Assembly: GCA_009667805.1 (NCBI GenBank)
Contig: CM019069.1
Coordinates: 61,931,422-61,995,421 of the forward strand
Direction: 5' to 3'
DNA: 64,000 nt
DNA from: Leptobrachium leishanense
Lineage: Eukaryota; Chordata; Amphibia; Anura; Megophryidae
How positions within the stretch are numbered: position 1 is the first letter of the stretch; the number at the start of each line of letters is the position of its first letter. Below are positions 23,401 through 35,400 of this stretch, in pieces. A model generated the notes under the pieces. That model had not been told where the DNA came from and made no database searches. It worked only from the letters and a program-made list of their open reading frames with translations. The position numbers were made by a program, and so were the translations under genes.

Positions 23401-26400
23401 CCGTGTTACTCAATCTGCTCTCAGCTTGCCCAATCTCCGTAACTAGAACACCGATCCGCTGCCTGCACTCCCAATGGATCAGCGCAGCCTCCTAACACGG
23501 GGTCCTGCCATAATTACCTTCTCCTCCAGACCTCTCAGCGCTGCGCAGGTAGGTCTCAACGTGGTTACTGTCCCGATCTCCAGCACCCATAAAACAGCAT
23601 CTGTACTCCGGCCTGGTTGCGATCCCTGACAGCTCTAACGTGCGTCCTCCACCTTTCACTGCTCCGACATCACTCTGCTTCTGCCTTGCACGAGGCTGCT
23701 GATCCCTTTCCTCTTCCTGTACCACTTCCTTCCTCTCCTCACGCAAAGGATGATGGTACATGTAGTTTGGTTTTGTCCAGCATAGTCTAACAATGTCTAT
23801 GTCTCCCTCTGGTGGCAGCAATAGTTCAATGCACCAGAATACAGTGTTTTTTTTAAAGCAGCGCTTTCACTCTACCCCCCTTAAACTCTTGGGTCCCTCC
23901 AAGGAAGTGTTACAGATACATAACATTGCAGTATTTACATTAAGCAATACATTCAGGTTCAGTAGCAAACATACAATGGGTCAGATATACATCCTCAAGC
24001 TGACTCATGTTCCTGACTACCTCAGCTAGCGTAGCAGACACTTTGTGCAGCCTTCGCACAGTGGTAACAGCTTCTTCAGTGCTATGTCCCGGTGAATCGT
24101 AGGTAGGTCTCTGAGGGGGCCGGATGGAACGTTTGGACTCCGGTTCAATCATCTCCTCTTCGGGTGGAAGTGCCACATTTACGGGCTCAATTCTCTCATC
24201 TACAACTGGAGCAGACACCTCCTCTGAGTATGAGCCTTCCAGTGAAGGCATAGAACTGTAATCTATGGACGCATCTTCTGGAACTACAGGAACTTCCGAG
24301 GTCTCAGGTACTTCAAATCTGAATTCAGGAGCCTCAGGCCACAGGTTACTTTCACACCATTCAGAAACCGGAATGACTTCTTCAGGGTCAGGCGGGCACA
24401 CCCAGTCCAGGCAAAAACTCCCTTCTTCACTGTTCTCCTCACTTTTTCCAACAACCCGTGACTGCTGAGACCGAGTAACGGGAGCCGAGCGAGGAACAGG
24501 CGGGTTCGGCAAAGAAAGTTCGTCTCCAACTGGTATCCTTACAGCTCCTCTCAAAGGCAACAGATGATTTCGGTGCCAGTTCTTTAGAGGCCCGGCCTTT
24601 CCGTCCAGCCGGATTTGGTAAACTGGCAGACCAGGCAGTTGCTTGCAGACAATGTAAACTTGAGAACTCCATCTATCCGCCAGTTTGTGCCTTGCCGAAA
24701 CACCCAAGTTCTTCAACAAAACCCTATCACCGGGTTGTAGATCCTGTATACGGACTCTCAAGTCGTAGTTTCGCTTATTCCTCTGTTCTCTGCCCCCTGA
24801 AGTCAAACGAGCCTGTTCAAACGCAGAAGCCAACATTTTTTGGAGTCCGTCCACATAATTTTTATGAGAGGCCACAGATCTCTGATCAAGAGATAGTCCA
24901 GATGCCAAATCAACTGGCAGCCGAGCTTCTCTTCCGAACATGAGACGGTAAGGTGAGTATCCAGTAGCGTCGCTCTCCGTACTGTTATATGCATGCACCA
25001 GCGTAGCTATGTGACGACTCCAATTCTGCTTCTCTCTGTTGGACAGTGTCCCCAACATATTCAATAGAGTGTGATTAAATCTTTCCGGTTGAGCATCACC
25101 TTGGGGGTGATACGGAGTAGTTCGGGTCTTTTGAATTCCTAACAGTTCCAGCAATTGCCCAACAAGTCGGCTCTCAAAGTCTCTGCCCTGATCCGAGTGG
25201 ATTCTCTTTGGTAGGCCATAATGAACAAAAAACGTCTCCATTAAAACCTTTGCTACTGTAGGAGCACGTTGGTCTTTAGTAGAAAAAGCTTGGGCATAAC
25301 GGGTGAAATGATCAGTCACTACTAAAATATTTCCCTGCCCACTAGCATCAGGCCCTAAGCACAGGAAATCAATGCACACCAAATCCATGGGTCCTTGACT
25401 CTGCAGGTGGCTCATTGGAGCAGTTCGGGTTGGTAGGGTTTTCCTCTGAATACACCTCAAACATGAATGGCAATAACTTTCAACTTCAGATCTCATACAA
25501 GGCCAATAAAATCTGTCTCGCACCAGTTTAAAAGTTCTCTCTGCACTCAAATGTCCATGGTCATTGTGCAATGCTCTCAGCACACCTTCTCTGTGCTTGG
25601 TGGGGAGAAACAACTGTTGTGTCTCTTCAGCATTGTTCGAGGGGCCCCTTCGGTAGACCACCCCATGCAGCATCTTCAGCCGCTCCCATCCTTTGTATAC
25701 CAATCGGGCTCCTTCCGGGGAAATAGTCAGAAGAATTTCCCTTTGACCCGCGTTCATAGCCTTCACTGTCAAAGCGATCAGAGGATCTCCAGCCTGATCT
25801 GCTCTCAGGTCCTGTTTCGAGAGAGTAGGTAGACTTTCATCCCTCAGCTGTGTAGGATTACAATAAAGCTCTGGAACACCCGCAGCCATAACTCCTATAG
25901 CTTCTGCTTCAACTACTCCCTTGACCCAGCGCTTTGCCCCCTGACATAAGGCTTGCACCCCATCTGGAGTCAGCTGAGTCCATTCTGTAGTGTAGGGCCT
26001 TCTTGACAAAGCATCTGCATCTCGATTATTCACTCCAGGGCGATACTTAAGGCTGAACCGAAACCCTGATAAAGCAGCCAACCACCGATGTCCCGTTGCA
26101 TCCAGTTTTGCAGTAGTAAGGACATACGTAAGAGGATTCTTGTCAGTCTTTATCAAAGTCGGCCCCATACAGATAATCTTTCAGCGTGTTTACTACCGCC
26201 CACTTCAAAGCTAAGAACTCTAGTTTGTGGGTAGGATAGTTCTTCTCTGAAGGCGTAAGGCTTCGGCTTACATACGCTACAGGCCTCAACAATCCATCAT
26301 ATTCTTGATATAAGACTCCCCCTAGACCTTCTCTGCTGGCATCCACATGCAATTCGTACGGCTTAGGAGGATCAGCGTAAGCCAGGACAGGAGCTCGAGT

Positions 26401-29400
26401 CAGACTCTCTTTCAGCTTCCCAAAGGCACTTTCACATTGATTAGTCCATTCTTCTTGGATAGATTCTCGAGCCTTCCTTGGTCCTTGAACTGACGAACTT
26501 CGATCAGGGGCCTTGGAGCCTTCTCCCACTTCTTTTTGTAGGAGCTTATTCAAAGGTTGAGCTATTTTAGCAAATCCTCCTACGAATCTTCGGTAATATG
26601 AGCAGAACCCCAGAAAGGATCTAAGTTCGGTAATATTCTGGGGTCTAGGCCAGGAAGCTATGGCTTCCAACTTCTGAGGATCCGTCGAAACACCTTCTGC
26701 CGCAACAACACGTCCCAGGTACGTAACTGAAGGTAGACAAAATTGACACTTCTCCAGAGACAGTTTCAACCTCTCTTCATGGAGCCCCTTCAAGACCTTC
26801 TGTAACTGTTGCATCATGTTCTTCCAAAGTCTTCCCGAACACAATAATATCATCTAGATACACCAACACCTCTATCAAGTTCATATCTCCGACTGTCTTC
26901 TCCATTAACCGTTGGAACGTGGCAGGAGCCCCCGTGAGGCCTAGAGGCATTCTGTTGAACTCAAAGAACCCCAGTGGGCAGATGAACGCATTCTTCTTTG
27001 TCTTCAGGATGCATTGGTATCTGATGGTAGCCACTTCGCAGGTCTAGTACACTAAACCATTTTGCTCCAGACAAACACTGTAGGGCATTTTCTATCTGAG
27101 GAGTAGCATATTGATCAGGAATCAGGGCTGGCCTGTCCATGGAGCAGGGTGGAGCAAGGGCTCCAGGCGGCTCTTTGACCGGGGCGGCATTTTGCCGCCC
27201 TGTCAAAGGCACTGGCATAGAGCGCCCGCCCTGCAAAGGCACAGCCCTGCTGCTGGTCGGGAAACCAGGCTGCACTCGCCCCCTTCACTGCGGGCCGGCA
27301 CCCGCCCCCTTCACTGCGGGCCGGCGCCCGCCCCTTCACTGCGGCCCACCCAGCGTGCAGGTGCCTGGGAGGGTGCCAGCACGCTTGAAAGCCTCTGGAG
27401 TCCACGTGCCTGGAGGCTTTCAAGTGCGCCTGCGCCCTCCCAGAGTGCACGTGCCTGGAGGCCCAGACTAGGGATGTGCACCGATTTTTTTTTCGATTCG
27501 ATTCGATTCGATTTTTCGATTTTTCAAACTTTTCGATTCGGCTCGTTTCGACTGCGTTCTGTTTCGATTCGGTTCGGTTCGATTCGGTTTTCGGGTACAT
27601 GTATTTTTCGGAATTTCGACCATTTTTCGTATTTTCGGGTAACTTCACTAGGTTTATGTATCGACTTTTCGTTATTTCGGAAAATTTCCGTTTTTCGGAA
27701 TTGTACATGGCTTTCGGCATATCGTCAATTTTTCGTTTTTCGGAACTTTTCGTATTTCTGAACTTTTCGTTTTTTCGGAATTGTACATGTTTCGGCATAT
27801 CGCCAATTTTTCGTTTTTCGGAACGTCTGTTCTCGTTTCAAAGCTGTCTAACTCTATTCGTTTTGATGAAAACTACTATGGTTTACTTTTTTAATACTAC
27901 TTTATATATTTTTTATAATACATTTTTGGTTTGTTTTTCGGATCCAATAATTCATTCTGTCGATACGATAATTCTGGCGATTCTATCGTGTTTTTTTAAT
28001 TAACCCTTTCGCTGCTGAGGCTTTTCAATTCACACCTCTGTGCTGAGCTCATTTTTAGCGGTTTTGCTCATCATGTTTAAACGCGTTTTGAAGCTTATTT
28101 TATTATATGACCCAGACATATTATATATCTTTCTTTCCGGCAGACTCAGCAGATTCATAATATGTCATTATTATATGTATACGTCATGACCTGTCTGTAT
28201 ATTCTAACAAAAAATGCAATAAAATATGAATTTTCAATAATTTACAATGTGTAAAGTGTTTTTTTCACATTTTAACATGCGAGCAATTGCGGTTATATTT
28301 TGTATGGGGTGCGCTTGTTAAAAAAATTAGAGATGGGGTCTCGTTACATTTTTTTTTGGGGAAAATTACGCGATTTTTAACAAACGCACCGCATACAAAA
28401 ATCGTTAGTGCAGCATCATTGTTCACATTATAAATGAAATGGGAACAATATTTCTGCATTAACAAACCAAGAAAAAGAAAAAAAAATTGTTTATTATTTT
28501 TTTATAAATGTTTTTAAATATTTTTTTAATTTTTTTACAAACGTTTTTCACATTCGTGTTTGGTATCGTTGGAACAGCCATGCTCTGGCTGATCCAACAA
28601 TACCAAACTTTAACCCCTAGCTGCCATGGATCGGGAGATAGGGGGTTCATTTTGGAAACCCCTATCTCCACCATTGGTGGCAGCTTGGGGTTAACTCCAG
28701 GACTGGCGTCATCGTGCTATGCACGATGACGCCAGTCCTCAGGGGGAGTTACCGGAAGCTTGGCCGACATCCGACATCCTCATGGATATGCCCCAGCTCC
28801 TCATGGATATTGCCCCAGCTCCTCGTGGACATGCCCCAGCTCCTCATGGATATTGCCCCAGCTCCTCGTGGACATGCCCCAGCTCCTCGTGGACATGCCC
28901 CAGCTCCTCGTGGACATGCCCCAGCTCCTCGTGGACATGCCCCAGCTGACACATGGATTTGCCCCAGCTCCTCGTGGATATGCCCCAGTTCACACATGGA
29001 TTTGCCCCAGCTCCTCGTGGATATGCCCCAGCTCACACATGGATTTGCCCCAGCTCCTCGTGGATATGCCCCAGCTCCTCGTGGATATGCCCCAGCACAT
29101 GGAATGCCCCAGCTCCTCATGGATATGCCCCAGCTCCTCATGGATTTGCCCCAGCACATGGAATGCCCCAGCACCTCATGAAAATGGCCCCAGCTCACCT
29201 CCGCTGCCTTTTTCGCTCCCTCAGAGCGTCCGGCGGCGCAGAGCTTGGGCGCTCGCCAGGGGGAGCCACGTGACCAGCTGCGATTGGCTGGTGACGTGTT
29301 TCCTCCAGGCGAGCGTCGAAGCTGCATGCTTCGGACGCTCGCAGGGAGTGAAAAACGCGGCGGAGGGTGAGACACCCGCCCTTAGGGTGACGGTGTCACC

Positions 29401-32400
29401 CTAAAGGCGGGTGTCACCTGGTGCGGGCCGCACCCCCGCCCCCATGTTACGACGCCACTGGTATATACATTTAACGGCCGCACGCCCACGGACTTACTCT
29501 ATCCAAACAAAGTTCAGAATGATGTGAAACATTGGGACTTTTTGGATAGATTTCGATTTTCGACTATCCAGAAGTTAAAAAAATAAAAAAGGTCGAAATC
29601 TAATGCAAAAGTCCCGATGTTTCACATCGGAATGTCAGATATTAATAGGCTTGTGCACTGATTTTTTTTTCGGTTCGATTAGATTTGTTCTGATGTTTAA
29701 AATTTTTGATTCGGCTCGTTTCAACCGATTTCTGTTTCGATTCGGTTTGGTTTGGCTCGTTTATCGTGTAAATTTTTTTTTTGAATATCGACCATTTTTC
29801 GTATTTTCGGGTCAGTTTGCTGGTTTTTTGTATCAACTTTTCGTGATTTCGGAATTTTTCATTTTTTTCGGAACGTCTGTTCTCCTCGTTTCAAAGCTGT
29901 CTAACTCTATTCGTTTTGACGCGTAAACTACTATGGTTTACTTTTTTATACTTTATATATTTTTTTATAATAAATTTTTGGTTTGTTTTTCGGATCCGAT
30001 AATTCATTCTGTCGATACGATAATTCTGGCGATTCTATCGTGTTTTTTTTATTAAATAAAGATCCTTTTTTTCTTATGAATATACATTTCACAACTTTAT
30101 TTATTTAATCACATTAAAAAAATGGTATGAAAGCCAAGGAACAAAAAAAAAAGAACAAAACTATTTAAAAAACGGTAAACTGACCCGAATGGTCTGACTT
30201 TAAAAATAAAAACCAGAACAAAAAGTTTTTAAAACGGAAAAAGTAGTTGATCAAAATGATCTGAAATTAAAAAAAAAATAAAATGATTTAAAGGTTTCAG
30301 ACAAAAAAAAAATTAACCCTTTCGCTGCTGAGGCATTTCACGGCTTCCCTTCACGCCTGTGTGCGGTCTGCTGCTGAGCTAATTTTTAACAGTTTCGCTC
30401 CTCTTGTTTAAACGCGTTTTGAAGCCTTATTTTATAATATGACCCAGACATGTTATATATCGTTCTTTCCGGCAGACTCGGCAGATGATTCATAATATAT
30501 CATTATCATATGTATGCGTCATGTCCTGTCTGTATATTATAAAAAAAAATGCAATAAAATTAGAATTTTCAATGTTTGTTTTACAAGGTGTAAAGTGTTT
30601 TTTTCACATTTTATCATGCGAGTGTTTGCGGTTATATTTTATGAGTTGCGTTTGTTAAAAAAAAATTGAAAAGGGGACTTGTTATATTTTTTTGGGTGAA
30701 AATTACACACAGTCACATTCATGGCCACAAATATGTTGACAAATTTATGACAAAGGGTCCATAGAAATGTCAATAAATTTATGTACATATGATTTTAACA
30801 GTGTGGACTGGAAACCAAGCAATACATAATTAACTTATTAACGTAAAGCAACGCACACAACAGGAAAATATATAAAAAAATAGAAAATTTATTTACATGG
30901 GGAAGGATGGCAAACTGCCCAACGGGGGCACAAACAACACAAACAAACATCTTCCAGTCTAAGCCAGGCGATAATAATTACTGGCATTTGAGGAGATGTT
31001 GGAGCTGGTCCGCATCTTCGATAACAAGGAATATGACTGCAGTAAGGGCCCTTACGCAGGAAGAGTAATTTGAGAAAGGATCGGAACAGAGAAGCTACGC
31101 ACCACCATCCTAGAGTGTTTGGGAAGGACGGTACGAAGGACCAGATCAGAAAACGCTGGTCCGACCCAAAGCAGGCGAGCAGGAGCAGCTGAGGCACTTG
31201 TCGCTCTTCTTACTGCCGCTCAAGCATGTCCGCGGTGGTCACTAGCTGCTCACGGAGGACCTGCAGCAGTTCCTGGACGTTGTCCAGTGTCCGGACTGCC
31301 AGGCGAAGCTGCTGACCAATTGCCTCCGAGTCCCGAGGTCTGGCTTCTCCTTCTATATATCCAATAAATGAAAGAAGGAAAATACAGTAAGTAAAGCAGG
31401 TTTCTATTTTTGACTGAAAGTCTTGAAAAAATATAACAGTAGTATATACCAGAGCTGGCAGCTTCCTGAGGCTCCTCCTCCTCCTCCGACTGATCCCCCA
31501 CGACCACCGTCTGCATATCCAGGGCTATATGTAAGAAATTAAAGAAATAAAAAATACAGTAAACAACAAAACTGATTTATTTTTGAACAAAAGTCGATGC
31601 AAAATACAACAGTAAAAAAAAACAAACCTGGACTGGCGGCCTCTGGCTCCCTCTCTTCCTCTTCCTCCTCCTCCTCCTCTCCTCCTCCTCTCCTCCTCCT
31701 GCTCCTCTTGTGCTATACATAAAAAATTTTAATTAAAATACAGTAAACAAAAAATGTTTCTGTTTTTGACCAAAAGTCGTTGCAAAATAAAACAGTATAT
31801 ACCAGCGCTGGTGGACGCCTGTGGTTCCTCCTCCTCCTCCGGGGCACTGGTGCCCGCCGGGGCAGATTCGGCGGCCTTCTTCCTGTCTTCTGCCAAATTC
31901 AAAAAATAACACGTAAATAATGCAGACTGGAAAAAATGGTATATCTATACACTATATTGCCGAAAGTATTGCGACACCCTCCACTACCCCACTACCAGAG
32001 GCCTGTTCAGTACCTCAGCAGCTGCTGAATTGCTGCAGCAGTGTCGTTGAACCCTTTGGATGCGAATTTTGAATCCAAAATGGCCGATGATTTCTTAATG
32101 AAAAATTCAGATTGTTTTTCGGATCACTCGGACAAAATATAATAAAGAGAAGCAGTCAGCACAATTCCGTTATGTACGCACACACCACAAATGATCGTTT
32201 TTAATGAATAAACGTTATGTTTACTTCTGAAACAATAATATATAATTTGAACTGTAATATATGTCTATGTACAGGGGGAAATAATAAATAAATATTTTGT
32301 GCTTTGGTGAACAGAAACCGCAAAATTAACATTGCTGTACGGAATTATTGCTTGCTTCGAGGCGGCGGCCATCTTGCTGTACGGCATTGTTACTTGCTTC

Positions 32401-35400
32401 ATGGCGGCGGCCATCTTTAAAACGTCACACTCAGCATCTCCTCGGGTCGCTGCAAGTGCTAGGTTAGCATGCTGAGCGGTTGAACGGAGTTCAATGGCAA
32501 GTTGCTAACTTAGCACTTGCAGCGGCTGAGGTATTGAACAGGCCTCAGCTTGACCCCCCCCACTACTCCCATCTCATACATATATTGCACACAGACATAT
32601 ATTACCGTTCATTTATATATTTTTTTCAGAAGTAAACATTAAGTTTTTATTCAATAAAAACTATTATTTGTGTTGTGTGCGTACAAAACGCATTGTGCGA
32701 CTGCTTTTAGTTATTTTATAGATGCCTCAGCCTCAGTTTCACTTTCAGTTTCTGCTAATAATAAAACTGGATATTGCAGAAACAACAGAAATCCACCATT
32801 TTGTTTTGAAATTTGCATCTAAAGCATTCAGTGTCACTGCTGCAGCAGCTGCATTGAACGCAGCTCTGTTATGCACTTTCAGAAGAACTACATGTCCCAT
32901 CCTTGTTGTGCTACACTACCACTTAGCAGAGACGCAGAGATTTTTGTTGATGCGCAGGTGGGAGCCAATATTGGGCAAGCTGCGGGTCATCTCGTATGCA
33001 TCACTCAATCACAACAACCCCCCCCCAGCACACTACAGACTATACACACTGTGCCAAAAGAAATCCAGCATTGTAACTTCATCTACATACATCAAATGTC
33101 ACAATTTTCACGAATACGTAAAATCACAAAAAGGAAGAGCTATGGCAAAAATGCTTGTATGGCGAGTCGTGAAAACGCAAAGCTATACACAATCACATTG
33201 CATGAAAAAAGGACTAGATAAATCAACGTATTTCTGTGCACATTAGCACATGCAAGCACATTATTATTATTATACAGGATTTATATAGCGCCAACAGTTT
33301 GCGCAGCGCTTTACAATATAACGTGACACTTACGTTTCGCTATGACGCGGCGGAGGTGCCTCAGCTGCTTCTGTTCCCGCACCTTCAAATCGGACCAGCG
33401 TTTCCTCAGCTGATCCTTCGAGCGTTCCTTCCCAAAATTCACCAAAATTGTGGTGCGTAGCTTCTCCAAGATCCGATCCTTTCTCGCGTTACTCTTCCTG
33501 CGGTACGGGCCCCTACTACAATCATAATCCTTGCCATCAAAGATGCGGACAAGCTCCAACATCTCCTCAAATGACATATTTGTGGCTCGCTTCACTTTCC
33601 TGGGTACTACTGGTACTTGTGGTGATGACGCAGCGGCCATTTTGTTGAATAATAACAACAACAATATTTTGTTCAAAAGTTGTCAATAAAAAGTGCTCAA
33701 TAAAGTTACGATATTCGCGCGCGCGCATGCGCGACCCGCGGTCGAATTAAAATACGAAAATTCTTATCGGATCATGGAAAAATTAAACTTTACAGAATCA
33801 GCGATATAACAGATAATAGTTAAATAATACGATGTCCAGACTTACCGAAATGGAACCGAAATCCCGAATGGAACTGAAATCATGAATAGACTATATAGAG
33901 GGAAAGTAAATTTCGATTTGACACATTTCAAAGTCCATTCGAAAATTCCGAAAATTTTTCGATTTGGCTCGGAAAACTTTTCGGATTTCGGAACAATTTT
34001 TCGTTTTTTGGAAAGTCTGTTCTCGTTTCAATTCAAAGCAATAGATTTCGATTTGACACATTTCAAGTTCATTCGAAATTCCGAAAAAATTTCGTTTCGA
34101 CTCGGAAAACCTTTTCGATTCGGACATTTTCGGATCTAAATATTTTCGGAATTTCGATCGAATCGAAAGACCCGAATCGGGAAATTTCGTGAAAATTCCG
34201 AAATTCCGAAACCCGAAACGCACATCCCTAGCCCAGACCCAACCAGTCCATACCCGACCAGGCCAGCCCGCACCCGACCAGGCCAGCCCCCACCCGACCA
34301 GACCAGCCCGCACCCGGCCAGACCAGCCCGCACCCGACCAGACCAGCCCGGACCAGCCAAGACACCCCGGACCAGACCTGCTCGGACCCGGCCAGCGCAG
34401 AAGTCAAATCTGCCCCTTTAAGCCTTCCAGCGGGCCGGCGAGGCCTCGACTAGACCTGAAGCCAGGCCTCTGGAGCCTGACCTCGACCAGGCCCGGCGGC
34501 GTCCAACAAGCCCTCCAACAGGCTGGTGACCAGGGTGGGTAAGTGTATGTGTGTTTGTGATTTGTTTGTGTGTGTGGCTTGTGTGTTTGTGTGTGTGGCG
34601 TGTGTTTGTGTGGCATGTGTATGTGGCTTGTGTGTGTGACACGTGTGTGTGTGTGACTTGTGTGTGTGTGTGTGACTGACAGTGGGTTCAGGACATGTGG
34701 CTGAATGATACGCTCATACACACCGCACATTACTGTGTTTTAATGCTGTGAAGCTCTGTGATATGCTTTTACATGCCACATGGTTTTTTTCCTTTTTTTG
34801 GGGGGCAGCATTTCACCTGTTGCTCCAGGCAGCACAGTGGCTTGGGCCGGCCCTGTCAGGAATGGTCCTCTGATTTAACGTGCGATAGAACCATTCTTCT
34901 TTCGAACCATCACTATGGTAGAGGCATAAGGACTCCTGGACCCTTGAATCACCTTAGTCCTCTGTAGTTCATTTAGCTGTTCTCGTAGATCATCCAAGTC
35001 TCCCAGCGGAACTCGTCTTGACCTGTCTCGAAATGGCTTATCCTCTTGTAGTCGAATGCGATGTTCAGTACTCTTAGTGCATCCCACGTCGAACTCATCC
35101 TTCGAGAACAAGTCCTTCCATTTTAGAATCTGGGACTGAAGTCGCTTCTTCCATTCAGGCGAGATGGGAGTGTCTTTAGGATAGAACCGTTCAGCTGGGA
35201 TCTCTTTATTCACCCCCCCTAAATCGGTAGGGGAGAGAGGTGTAACAGAATGTCCAGTGGGCATTCGTGCTTTCAGGACCACTGGAGAATCAGACACATT
35301 ACACACACTAACTGAAACTTTTCCACGTGTCCGTTTCAAAGCTCTTGTAGAGATTATCTCAGGGATTACTTCTACTCTGGCCTCATTCCCATGACTGAGA

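Larger units (their letters stand above)
31210..33640 (-). pseudogene. Myb/SANT-like DNA-binding protein gene, five exons, in a hAT element
   Basis: Exons on the minus strand: 33640-33334, 31889-31803, 31712-31628, 31524-31450, 31352-31210, each with AG/GT sites and matching phases. Exon 1 (MAAASSPQ...) holds a Myb/SANT-like trihelix domain with the markers [30 protein letters not shown] and [19 protein letters not shown]. Exons 2-4 are related acidic exons ending EEEPQ(A/E)(A)S-type. Exon 5 ends in a Leu-heptad helix ([20 protein letters not shown]). Exon 3 is 85 nt, one base out of frame within its GAG run, so the present copy is probably broken. A CpG-rich stretch (33715-33760) precedes it. 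The domain type is used by Harbinger-type accessory proteins and host regulators; the actual role is unknown. No transposase accompanies it. Confidence 0.8.
27469..34230. mobile_element. Inner hAT-type element carrying a Myb/SANT-like gene
   Basis: Ends TAGGGATGTGCACCGATT (left) and TAGGGATGTGCGTTTCGGG (right, minus strand), flanked by perfect gcccagac (27461-27468, 34231-34238). Sub-terminal DNA at both ends is dense in 'tttcgg / cgaaa' repeats (27480-27840, 33890-34215), as hAT ends often are. Inside: TTAA element fragments, a minisatellite-bearing hAT end, a second copy of the left end (29647-30050), nested MITEs and a five-exon gene. No transposase ORF. Confidence 0.88.
27123..34855. mobile_element. 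Outer hAT-type element (7.7 kb with nested DNA)
   Basis: Ends CAGGGCTGGCCTGTCC (left) and CAGGGCCGGCCCAAGCC (right, minus strand), with a perfect 8-bp duplication tcaggaat. Its own DNA is 27123-27460 and 34239-34855 (GC-rich, 'gcctggaggctttcaagtgcg' duplicates on the left; a cacccgaccaggccagc short tandem and a (TG)n run at 34541-34680 on the right). The middle is a second hAT. No hAT transposase is visible. Confidence 0.88.

Noticed and set aside
23940..26853. An intact retroviral gene set in the Gypsy element
   Set aside because: Frameshifts near 26150, 26820 and 27000, stops in gag, and a 7.7-kb insertion in RT; no envelope gene between integrase and the 3' LTR.
28714..29404. Overlapping ORFs with PQLLVDM/APAPRGH repeats
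   Set aside because: Same kind of minisatellite translation, open in three plus frames and on the minus strand.
33720..33760. CpG-rich gcgcgcgcatgcgcg stretch as a proven promoter
   Set aside because: The position suits the Myb/SANT-like gene, but nothing in the sequence proves transcription start; kept only as context for that gene.
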